Assembly (NCBI GenBank): GCA_029857855.1
Contig: JAOUGG010000110.1
Coordinates: 1 to 7,193, forward strand
Length of the DNA stretch: 7,193 bases
Direction: 5' to 3'
From: Acidimicrobiia bacterium
GTDB taxonomy: Bacteria > Actinomycetota > Acidimicrobiia > Acidimicrobiales > SZUA-35
The number at the start of each line of letters is the position of its first letter. Within the stretch, counting starts at the first letter, position 1. Under the pieces are notes generated by a model. It was not told the origin of the DNA. It ran no database searches and saw only the letters and a program-made list of their open reading frames with translations. Position numbers and translations under genes: made by a program. Positions 1 to 5,764 of the stretch are shown in pieces.

Positions 1-1080
1 CGGGCCTTCCCGTTCGACGCTCCACGCCGCCCAGACGTCGGTGTGCTCGGTGCGTTCGAGCAGCCCCGACGCCACGTAGCCGGGAGCGATCTCACCGCCG
101 ACCGCGATGCCCCAGGGAGCCGACGACGGGGTGGTCTGCGGTCTGAGCAACCGAACGGTCTGGCGAACCGGTGGCTGTGACTGGTCGATCGGGTCCTCCT
201 CAATGGGCGTCCTTCCGACGGACGTCGCCCCGGTTGGCCGGGCTCCGGGGGCGGCGAGGCCGATCTCGGTCACCGATGCGCCGGGGTTGTCCCACAGCCG
301 GGAGTGGTCACAGATCGCCCCCTTGGTCGTCGCCTCGTCGTAGCCGACGATGCGACCTCCGGTCAGCACCAGTACCCGGTCGGCCTTGCGGGCGAGCGCG
401 AGTCGGCGGGAGAACACGATCAGGGTCCGACCACCGACGAGCCGGTCGAGGGAGCGGAGAAACCGCTGTTCCTCGCGGGCGCCGAGATCGGACGTTGGTT
501 CCTCCAGCACGAGCATCGACGGGTTGCGCAGCAACCCCCGGGCCAGAGCAACACGTCGCCGCTGGCCGGCGGAGAGCACGATCGTCGCTGGAGTGTCCCC
601 GTCGCCGGTGCCGTCGCTGACCACGGTGTCGAGCCCTCGTGGCAGGAACCGGGTGAACGTCTCGATGCCGGTCTGGTCGATCGCCCACTCGAGCTGGTAG
701 CGGGACACGCCCTCCAGCCCGGCCATGATGTTGTCGCGGATGGTTCCGCGTCGGAACCACGGCTCGCGCGGGATCACGACGAGGTTGCCGTCGATGTCGG
801 CGGGGGACATCGTCGAGAGGTCCGTGCCGTTGATGTGGATCGCACCCGAGGCGACTTTCGTGTCACCGGTCAGGCACGACAGGAAAACGGCCTGAGCCGG
901 CTCGTCGTCTCCGACAATGCAGGTCTTGGTGCCCGGTTCGAGTTCGAGCGACAAGCCATCGAGCACAACCGTGTTGTCGTCGGTCGTGACGGTGATGTCT
1001 TGAACCTCAAGCGAACAGGTGCGGCGGTCACGGACCTTCCTGAATCGGAAGAGCCGTGAGGTCTGTTCAGTTGTTGTCAT
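1..1080 (-). CDS. Degenerate ABC-type ATPase domain protein with kinase-like C-terminus (3' truncated)
   Basis: The frame is open for 360 codons from ATG at 1080 to the window edge, so the C-terminus is missing. An in-frame TAA 18 nt upstream of the ATG rules out a longer N-terminus and any upstream transmembrane domain in this frame. Residues about 22-265 follow the ABC-exporter nucleotide-binding fold in order: GLSLELEPG before the P-loop position, GTIRDNI after the Q-loop, LSAGQRRRVALARGLL (169-184), LVLEEPTSDLG (190-200) and ADRVLVLTGGRI (233-244). Key residues differ from the family. The Walker A GxxGxGKST is GDDEPAQAV (57-65), the Q-loop Gln is Arg105, the Walker B Asp is Glu193, the D-loop Asp is Gly200, and the switch His is Arg225. 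The LSAGQ signature and catalytic Glu194 remain. Residues about 270-320 form a Pro/Thr-rich linker. Residues 325-360 resemble the first strands of a Ser/Thr kinase fold (IAPGY, then LLERTEHTDVWAAW) without the glycine loop. It is probably a pseudo-ATPase or a partner subunit. The ABC call is firm, the kinase call tentative. No strong Shine-Dalgarno sequence precedes the ATG. Confidence 0.8.
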   Translation of the reverse strand, partial: MTTTEQTSRLFRFRKVRDRRTCSLEVQDITVTTDDNTVVLDGLSLELEPGTKTCIVGDDEPAQAVFLSCLTGDTKVASGAIHINGTDLSTMSPADIDGNLVVIPREPWFRRGTIRDNIMAGLEGVSRYQLEWAIDQTGIETFTRFLPRGLDTVVSDGTGDGDTPATIVLSAGQRRRVALARGLLRNPSMLVLEEPTSDLGAREEQRFLRSLDRLVGGRTLIVFSRRLALARKADRVLVLTGGRIVGYDEATTKGAICDHSRLWDNPGASVTEIGLAAPGARPTGATSVGRTPIEEDPIDQSQPPVRQTVRLLRPQTTPSSAPWGIAVGGEIAPGYVASGLLERTEHTDVWAAWSVEREGP

Positions 1081-1162
1081 GCAATCTTCAGTTGTTGGTT
1101 ACCGCGTCGGAGGACCGCGCCCAGCCCCATTGACGTCTGCCGTCTAACGGCAAGAGCCGAAC

Positions 1163-1249
1163 TTATTCGATGGCGGCGATCCCGTAAAGAGGTGGTTTTC
1201 TCCATTCGTGGCTTTGCCGGCTGTGCAGCATCGCCGAAGGCATCGCCAC
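1163..1249 (-). CDS. Possible 28-residue leader ORF with a perfect ribosome-binding site
   Basis: Minus-strand AGGAGG (1260-1255) stands 5 nt before a GTG at 1249. This opens a 28-residue frame (MAMPSAMLHSRQSHEWRK...) that ends at TAA (1163-1165), 82 nt before the ATG of the ABC-like gene. No domain, signal peptide or membrane segment is visible, and I do not recognise it. It could be a leader peptide or upstream ORF controlling the next gene, or a chance match. The frame also stays open upstream to a GTG at 1411, so the SD is the only reason for choosing this start. It lies wholly inside the nested inverted repeats at 1167-1315, apart from its last codons. Confidence 0.25.
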   Translation of the reverse strand: MAMPSAMLHSRQSHEWRKPPLYGIAAIE

Positions 1250-1315
1250 CTGATCCTCCTTGCATCGTGGCGTTGGATGTCGGCGATCGGGGCGATGCAC
1301 GACAGCCGCCATCGA
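1167..1315 (-). ncRNA. Candidate structured RNA leader (nested inverted repeats)
   Basis: An 11-bp perfect inverted repeat (TCGATGGCGGC at 1167-1177 on the plus strand, its complement at 1305-1315) encloses 127 nt. Read on the minus strand, the inside can form a hairpin at 1304-1278: a 5-bp stem TGTCG/CGACA, a 3x3 internal loop, then ATCG-CCC-CGAT. A 6-bp stem AGGTGG (1251-1246)/CCACCT (1195-1190) is also possible. The arm GCATCGCC (1298-1291) is complementary to two identical GGCGATGC copies (1247-1240 and 1235-1228), so alternative folds exist around the AGGAGG. It matches no RNA family I can name. A miniature inverted-repeat element is an alternative, but I see no target-site duplication at its flanks. 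Confidence 0.3.
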
Positions 1316-1445
1316 TTCGAACGGGACCCTCGCTTCGACAAGGATCAGTGCGGATTCGTCACCAGGGAAAACAGTCCGAAACCGGCCGCCTCCAAAAAAA
1401 CGGCGGGGCACGACGCGCGGCGCGGACGAGGCCTGAGCGGTCGGT

Positions 1446-1488
1446 CGAGGCGCCCTTGCCTCGCTGCAGGCGACGGACCGTCGCCCGC
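1446..1488 (-). terminator. Two adjacent hairpins, putative terminator of the oxidoreductase unit
   Basis: About 57 nt past the oxidoreductase stop, the minus strand forms a 10-bp stem with one G-U pair and a 3-nt loop (1466-1488). Its core is GGCGACG-GTC-CGTCGCC. Two nucleotides on, a 6-bp stem with a 6-nt loop follows (1446-1463, CGAGGC/GCCTCG). No U-run follows either stem. High-GC actinobacteria often use such U-poor stems, so the terminator role is inferred. Both hairpins also form on the plus strand. Confidence 0.45.
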
Positions 1489-1502
1489 GGTTCCGAGAGG
1501 TA

Positions 1503-1512
1503 GAGCGCGCTC
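1503..1512. repeat. 10-bp perfect palindrome GAGCGCGCTC
   Basis: The palindrome lies 32 nt past the stop codon of the oxidoreductase and next to an A/T-rich patch (AAAACTTTTTGTGATTT) that stands out in this GC-rich DNA. It could be part of the transcript end or a protein-binding site. Nothing visible decides between them. Confidence 0.3.
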
Positions 1513-1544
1513 GAAAACTTTTTGTGATTTCCGAGCGGATCGCG

Positions 1545-2582
1545 TCAGCGGAGGGCGTTCATGACCGTTTCGGCCGCGGCCAGGCCCGACAGGAACGCAC
1601 CTTCGACCTTCGATCCGGCGAAGCCGTCACCGGCGACAACCAGAGGCCCCGGCGAGTCGGCCACCACGAGACACGGTTCGGGTCGGGGTTCGACCGGGCC
1701 GGCGTAGCGCCACCTCTTCACCTGTACCTCGTTGACGGCTGCCCCGCCCAGGTACCGACGCATGGCCTCGTGAACATGGGCGAGAACGTTGCCGTCGTCG
1801 AGGCTCCAGAGATTCCTCGACAGGTCGTGGGCGCAGTGGAAGGTGACCGCCGGGGCGACACTCACTCCCTTGGCCTGGTTGTCGGCCACGAAGGTGAAGG
1901 TCAGATCGTCGGGTTGTTGGATCGCGCCGGGTTCGGGAAGGCCGGGTGCCCGATCGAGCGTGACCAGGATGGCGATGACCTTGTGATAGTCGATTGCCGC
2001 CAGCTCGTCGAGATGGGGTGTGGCGACCGCGCCGGAACGGAGCAGCTCGACGCACTGGGGGACCGGTGGGGTCAGGATCATGGCAAGCGCTTCATCGGGT
2101 TCCCGGCAGCCGGCCTCGTAGGTCACCGACCAGGTGTCGCCTGCGGCGACCACTGCGTTGGCCTGCGCCCGGGAGGCGTGGGTCGGAGGCCGGAGCAGTT
2201 CCGACTGGAGCCGACCGGCCAGATATTTGGCAATGGACGACATGCCCTCGACGGCCCGGTAGCGGGGATGGCCGTCGTCGTGGGAGAACCCGTTGGTCCA
2301 GACATCGACGACACCGTCCTCGACCCAGGTTTCGACCTCGGCCGCGAAGTCGGCGCTGCGAACCGTGAAGAACTGGGCCCCGTGGTCCAGCCGGGCCGAG
2401 CCGATGCGCCGGGTGGCGAGGCGCCCTCCGGGGGACTTGGCCTTGTCGACGAGCAGGACCCGAACACCGGTTGACGCCAAACGCCGGGCGGCTGTCAGAC
2501 CCGCCAGCCCGGCGCCGACGATCAGACAATCGGCCTGTTGGGATTCAGGTTGTGGGGATGATCTCGCCGGTCCGCCGCTCAC
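1545..2582 (-). CDS. Renalase-like NAD(P)/FAD-dependent oxidoreductase
   Basis: This 345-residue protein belongs to the small amine-oxidase-like flavoprotein group that includes renalase and the predicted oxidoreductases of COG3380. It opens with a dinucleotide-binding fold: CLIVGAGLAGLTAARRLA (19-36) carries GxGxxG at 23-28, and VDKAKSPGGRLATRR (45-59) is the family's second FAD-contact segment. DHGAQFFT (66-73) is a family hallmark. KRWRYAGPVEP (289-299) and VVAGDGFAGSKVEGAFLSGL (315-334) form the C-terminal FAD-binding part. There is no signal peptide or membrane segment, so it is probably cytosolic. The substrate cannot be read from the sequence. Reduced or isomeric nicotinamide nucleotides are renalase substrates, but that need not hold here. 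GTG at 2582 is the only possible start, because an in-frame TGA lies three codons upstream. It overlaps the stop of the propeller gene as GTGA, which implies coupling. The SD (GAAGG) lies only 3 nt away, which fits reliance on the upstream ribosome. Confidence 0.9.
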   Translation of the reverse strand: MSGGPARSSPQPESQQADCLIVGAGLAGLTAARRLASTGVRVLLVDKAKSPGGRLATRRIGSARLDHGAQFFTVRSADFAAEVETWVEDGVVDVWTNGFSHDDGHPRYRAVEGMSSIAKYLAGRLQSELLRPPTHASRAQANAVVAAGDTWSVTYEAGCREPDEALAMILTPPVPQCVELLRSGAVATPHLDELAAIDYHKVIAILVTLDRAPGLPEPGAIQQPDDLTFTFVADNQAKGVSVAPAVTFHCAHDLSRNLWSLDDGNVLAHVHEAMRRYLGGAAVNEVQVKRWRYAGPVEPRPEPCLVVADSPGPLVVAGDGFAGSKVEGAFLSGLAAAETVMNALR

Positions 2583-4921
2583 AATCCTTCAAACGGTATC
2601 CAGTCGAGACGGGAACCGCTGTCGAAGTCGTGAACACCGATGCCATTGTGGGCCACCGTGTAGAGGGTGTCGCCGACGACGACTGTGCGGACGATCTCCG
2701 GCGAATAGGTCCAACAGTACTGATCAGGACCGGGCAGGATGGAGGCGGGCTCGTCGACCATCGTGTCGTCCTCGGGGTCGTCGACGAACGACGCCTCGGC
2801 ATCGCCGGTGCCCTCGTCGGCGTTCGGATCGTCGCCATCGTCGATCATCGTGTCGTCCTCGGGGTCGAGGCCACCGGACACCGATTGGCCGAGCGATTCG
2901 CCGGCCAGAATCGCGTCCAGATCCTCGGGCTCGATGTAGCTCACCGAGCGCCTGTCCCCCTCACACTCCCGACGCATCGGGTGGGAGACCCGATCGACTT
3001 CGACGAGCCGATCGCCGTCGACGGTGACCATCACGGCCTCGGTGCCGTTGATTTCCAGCCACTCGCCCTCGGTCTCCCGCGACAGCCACCAGCCGACGGG
3101 AATGATCGCGGTGTCGTCCCAGTAGGTGAAGGCTCGGGGGTCGCTGTCGACCGGGCTGTAGGTCTGGCCGAACACGTTGTCGGCCTCATTGGTCACGAAG
3201 TCGGACAGCGGCAGTTTGTCGAGGAGCCGGGGATCGTCGGGATCGGACACGTCAAACAGGGAGACGACCGAGCCGCCCGTCACCCCGTCCTCGTCGCCGT
3301 CGACGCCGACGGCCAGCAGGAGCCCGTCGTCGAGGGGATGCAGGTAGGTGGAGAAGCCGGGAATCTTGAGTTCGCCCTTCACGGTCGGGTTCGCCGGATC
3401 CGACAGATCGACCACGTAGAGGGGGTCGATCTGCTCGAAGGTGACGACGTAGCCGAGGTCACCCAGGAAGCGGACGGCGAAGATCCGTTCTCCCTCGCCC
3501 AGGCCGCCGACCTGGCCGACCGGAACGAGTTCCTGGTCACGCTCGTCGAGCACCGTCACGAAGCTCTCCGAGCCGCTCGAGTTCCACGGGGTGCCGTCGG
3601 TGGTGGCGACCCGAAGGTAGCCGTCGTACTCCGACAGCGAGTAGCGGCTGAGCAGCGTGCCCTTGACCGAACCCGAGGCGACGTAGTCGGTGCGGTCGAG
3701 GTCGGTGATGTCGAAGGTATGGAGGGCGGTGCGGTAGTCGGAGTCCTCCTGCGGCTCACCGGTCCGGGGATCGAACTCGGGCCAGCGGGGTGTGGCCACC
3801 ACCATGCGGTCGGTGGAGGAGTAGACGGTCTGGCCGTCGGTGAACACCGACACCGAGTCGGTCAGGTCGAGGCCGTTGTCGAGATCGGTGGTGAGGATCA
3901 CCAGCGAGCCGAAGCCGGCGAACTCGCCAGGCAGGTACACCCGGTCGCAGTCTACGATCGGGCCCTGCTCGACGACGTCACCGTCGACGCCCTCAACGAT
4001 CCGGTAGGTGGGGATCCACTGGTCGATGGTGGACTGCTCGACCAGCTTGCGGTTGAATTCCTCGGCTGAATCCTCGGCTCCGGGGTTGGACGGGAACACG
4101 AAGGCGAACCGGTTGGCGGAGGCCCCCAGGGCGATGCGGATGGTGCCCTCGACCTCCCGGGCCGACAGGTAGGAGCCTTCGAACTCGAAGGTCCGAACGA
4201 TCTCGCCGCGGTCGAGGTCGAGTTCCATCAGACGCCCGGTCGGCATGCCGGGGTACCAGGCCAGATCGGTCATAAGAGGCCCGTCCACCGGCAGGAACGG
4301 CACGTCGGTCCAGCCGCTCGTCATCAGCAGGGCCGAGTCGCCGTTCAGGAACAGTTCGCCGCCCCAGAACTCCTCGGGCAGCTTGATCGTCGAGACCAGA
4401 CGGGGGTCGTCGTCATCGGTGACGTCGAGGACGTTGACCTGGCTGCCCGAGACGGTCACCAGACGGCGACCGTCGGTTTTGACCAGGTCGGCCTCGTCGA
4501 CCGAGGACTCCTGGTTGTTGGTGCCGGAGAAGCCGCCGTCGGCGTTGGCGCCGGCTTCGGTGTCGGAGCCCTGCGCCGCGTCGAGCGAGGCCGCCGGGGC
4601 CGCCTCCTCCGCCATCTCGTCAGTGGCGTCGTCCGCCATGATCGCGTCGTCGAACATGACGATGGGCCCCCCATCGCCGAAGCCATAGGGGCCGACACGA
4701 TCCGAGGCCTCGGCCCGCAGCCGGGTCAGCAGATCGTCACAACTGTTGACGGTCTCCAGAGCGGAGGTGAGGACGATCTCGGATGAGTCGAGGTCGAGTG
4801 GGGGCAGGGTCTTCTCGCCTTCGCCCGGCGTGCCGGAGCTGCAGGCCGAAGCGGCGAGAGTGGCCGACAGGGCCACGGCAACGGTCCGGGAGAGGATCGA
4901 GGTGAATCGTCGTGCTGACAT
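2579..4921 (-). CDS. Secreted beta-propeller domain lipoprotein
   Basis: This 780-residue protein begins with an export signal: basic MSARRFTSILSR, a hydrophobic stretch to residue 26, then Cys27 in LAASAC. This is a slightly off-consensus lipobox (Ala rather than Leu at -3). An acidic, Ala/Gly-rich linker follows to about 130. Residues about 131-780 match the secreted beta-propeller family (Pfam 'Beta propeller domain'). They start with the hallmark FSGTNNQESSVDEADLVKTDG (split around 131-151) and contain repeated blades such as YVVDLSDPANP (502-512) and SLFDVSDPDDPRLL (554-567), ending in DTLYTVAHNG and LDWIPF. The family's biochemical role is unknown; a scaffold or binding role outside the membrane is likely. 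A DxDxDG stretch at 541-546 could bind calcium. An acidic insert at about 664-730 sits between Cys653 and Cys736. I chose ATG 4921 over the in-frame ATGs at 5050 and 4957 because only it puts the basic n-region at the N-terminus. Its SD (GAAAG, 7 nt away) is weak. Confidence 0.88.
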   Translation of the reverse strand: MSARRFTSILSRTVAVALSATLAASACSSGTPGEGEKTLPPLDLDSSEIVLTSALETVNSCDDLLTRLRAEASDRVGPYGFGDGGPIVMFDDAIMADDATDEMAEEAAPAASLDAAQGSDTEAGANADGGFSGTNNQESSVDEADLVKTDGRRLVTVSGSQVNVLDVTDDDDPRLVSTIKLPEEFWGGELFLNGDSALLMTSGWTDVPFLPVDGPLMTDLAWYPGMPTGRLMELDLDRGEIVRTFEFEGSYLSAREVEGTIRIALGASANRFAFVFPSNPGAEDSAEEFNRKLVEQSTIDQWIPTYRIVEGVDGDVVEQGPIVDCDRVYLPGEFAGFGSLVILTTDLDNGLDLTDSVSVFTDGQTVYSSTDRMVVATPRWPEFDPRTGEPQEDSDYRTALHTFDITDLDRTDYVASGSVKGTLLSRYSLSEYDGYLRVATTDGTPWNSSGSESFVTVLDERDQELVPVGQVGGLGEGERIFAVRFLGDLGYVVTFEQIDPLYVVDLSDPANPTVKGELKIPGFSTYLHPLDDGLLLAVGVDGDEDGVTGGSVVSLFDVSDPDDPRLLDKLPLSDFVTNEADNVFGQTYSPVDSDPRAFTYWDDTAIIPVGWWLSRETEGEWLEINGTEAVMVTVDGDRLVEVDRVSHPMRRECEGDRRSVSYIEPEDLDAILAGESLGQSVSGGLDPEDDTMIDDGDDPNADEGTGDAEASFVDDPEDDTMVDEPASILPGPDQYCWTYSPEIVRTVVVGDTLYTVAHNGIGVHDFDSGSRLDWIPFEGL
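2759..2867 (-). repeat. In-frame 22-bp direct repeat in the acidic insert of the propeller protein
   Basis: The same 22 bases occur at 2759-2780 and 2846-2867, 87 nt (29 codons) apart. Both encode DPEDDTM followed by I or V and D. The segment between is Asp/Glu/Gly-rich and probably disordered. It looks like a recent small duplication inside a linker, so copy number may vary between strains. Confidence 0.8.
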
Positions 4922-5104
4922 CGGGGTGCTTTCGTGAGGGTCGAGCAGTTGCTTCATCCTCTGTGACGATCCCCAATCGGCCCCCGGTTCCCGACTCGTG
5001 GTCGCGCCGGCGCATTCGTCATGCGCTCGTAATGTCACCAACCCGAACATTGTGCGTCCGCCGACCCGCAGGTGGGTCGTGAGAGGCCCAAAGTTCGGCG
5101 GGGT
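4922..5104 (-). promoter_or_regulatory. leuD to propeller spacer, likely with the propeller promoter
   Basis: This 183-nt spacer contains a terminator-like hairpin near leuD (5062-5079) and a perfect 6-bp inverted repeat with a 5-nt spacer (5010-5026, GCGCAT/ATGCGC) that could be an operator. No clear -35/-10 pair is visible. The frame of the propeller protein stays open to an ATG at 5050, but the extra 43 codons encode nothing resembling an export signal. Confidence 0.35.
5062..5079 (-). terminator. Hairpin downstream of leuD
   Basis: On the minus strand CGACCC-ACCTGC-GGGTCG forms a 6-bp stem with a 6-nt loop, starting 25 nt after the leuD stop. A competing longer-range pairing, CCGCCGA with TCGGCGG (5095-5101 with 5059-5065), overlaps it. 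There is no U-run. It is a plausible terminator or 3'-end stabiliser for the leu transcript. Confidence 0.4.
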
Positions 5105-5698
5105 CTACGCCGAGGCGGGCATCCAGGCCGGGCGGGACGACTCGTAGGCGTCGATGTCGTCGGCGTGGCGGAGGCTGAGCCCGATGTCGTCGAGGCCCTT
5201 GAGGAAACGTTCCCGTGTGGCGTCGTCGAGGGGGAACGGCTCGGCGATGCCCAACTCTGGCACCTCGACCAGACGGCGTTCGACGTCGACCGTGATCTCC
5301 AACTCCGGGTTGGCCTCGACCTCGGCAAGCAGCCGCTGCCCGAGCTCGTTCGAGACCACGACCGGTACCAGGCCGTTCTTGGTCGAGTTGTTGCGGAAGA
5401 TGTCGCCGAACCGGGGGGAGATGACGGCGTCGAAGCCACCCTGCTGGATGGCCCACACAGCATGCTCCCGCGATGAGCCGACGCCGAAGTTGGGACCGCC
5501 GATCAAGATGTTGGCCCCGGTGAACCGCTCGTCGTTCATCACGAAATCGGGATCATCACGCCACTCGGAGAACAGGCCCTTCTCGAAGCCGGTTCGTTCG
5601 ACCTGCTTGAGCCAGTCGGAGGGGATGATCTGGTCGGTGTCGACATCGGAACGATCCAACGGAACCGCTCGGCCGCTCACCACTCGTACTGCCTTCAT
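5105..5698 (-). CDS. leuD: 3-isopropylmalate dehydratase small subunit
   Basis: With LeuC it forms the isopropylmalate isomerase that converts 2-isopropylmalate to 3-isopropylmalate in leucine biosynthesis in the cytoplasm. The protein has 197 residues, the usual length. Hallmarks seen are DRSDVDTDQIIPSDWL (15-30) and the swivel-domain active-site loop GGPNFGVGSSREHAVWA (67-83), followed by FGDIFRNNSTKNGLVP (97-112). Val replaces the Cys found in many NFGCGSSREHA versions; non-Cys residues at this position occur in actinobacterial LeuD. The ATG at 5698 has a good SD (AAAGG, 8 nt away). The start is 66 nt downstream of the leuC stop on the same strand, so the two are almost surely one operon, with a hairpin just before this SD. 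Confidence 0.97.
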   Translation of the reverse strand: MKAVRVVSGRAVPLDRSDVDTDQIIPSDWLKQVERTGFEKGLFSEWRDDPDFVMNDERFTGANILIGGPNFGVGSSREHAVWAIQQGGFDAVISPRFGDIFRNNSTKNGLVPVVVSNELGQRLLAEVEANPELEITVDVERRLVEVPELGIAEPFPLDDATRERFLKGLDDIGLSLRHADDIDAYESSRPAWMPASA

Positions 5699-5717
5699 AT
5701 GATTATCCTTTCCCGAT

Positions 5718-5736
5718 GTTTCGCCGTAGGCGAAAC
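5718..5736 (-). repeat. Perfect 8-bp hairpin between leuC and leuD
   Basis: GTTTCGCC and GGCGAAAC are exact inverted repeats around a 3-nt loop. On the transcript the hairpin ends only a few bases before the leuD SD. A second, smaller stem (CGGC-TTC-GCCG) lies on the leuC side, at about 5749-5759. Possible roles are transcript stabilisation or processing and tuning of leuD translation relative to leuC. It could also be a copy of a genome-wide short palindromic repeat, which this window alone cannot show. Confidence 0.6.
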
Positions 5737-5764
5737 TCGAGGTGAGCGGCGAAGCCGATCACAC

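Larger units (their letters stand above)
1081..1544. other. Gene-poor gap of 464 nt with several inverted repeats
   Basis: No frame here gives a recognisable protein. Short overlapping ORFs on both strands have low-complexity Arg-rich products typical of non-coding GC-rich DNA. The stretch instead holds, from the oxidoreductase end, a GAGCGCGCTC palindrome (1503-1512), two adjacent hairpins (1446-1488), a run of seven A (1394-1400) and a nested inverted-repeat region (1167-1315). It probably contains the terminator of the oxidoreductase unit and the promoter and leader of the ABC-like gene. A TTACGG-16 nt-TAAGTT pair on the minus strand near 1186-1159 is a possible weak promoter, but I would not rely on it. 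Confidence 0.6.

Noticed and set aside
304..1059. 251-codon plus-strand open frame, with a minus-strand frame at 308-760
   Set aside because: Both are shadows of the ABC-like reading frame, which shows ABC motifs in the right order.
1207..1217. GCAAAGCCACG on the minus strand, resembling part of a cyclic-di-GMP riboswitch
   Set aside because: The paired GGGAC segment, the GNRA hairpin and the tetraloop receptor are missing, so the short match is probably coincidence.
1077..1265. 62-codon minus-strand ORF whose stop overlaps the ABC-like start as ATGA
   Set aside because: The overlap would suggest coupling, but the ORF has no SD, a composition like random GC-rich DNA, and it conflicts with the better-placed AGGAGG-GTG frame. 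It remains possible but unsupported.
1314..1322. GTTCGAATC on the minus strand, resembling a tRNA T-loop
   Set aside because: The flanking bases do not form the T-stem, and no acceptor or anticodon arm can be drawn.
1386..1406. CCGCC/GGCGG stem with a T-run on the minus strand
   Set aside because: The seven T lie in the 11-nt loop rather than after the stem, so it is not a canonical intrinsic terminator.
1524..2474. 316-codon plus-strand open frame
   Set aside because: It is antisense to the FAD oxidoreductase, which carries clear FAD-binding motifs.
2471..4069. 532-codon plus-strand open frame
   Set aside because: It lies opposite the propeller gene, and its product is an Arg/Gly/Val-rich string without domains. 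This is the usual antisense shadow of GC-biased codon use.
4922..5050. N-terminal extension of the propeller protein to ATG 5050
   Set aside because: It would bury the export signal 43 residues inside the chain. The extra residues show no domain, and no SD supports that start.
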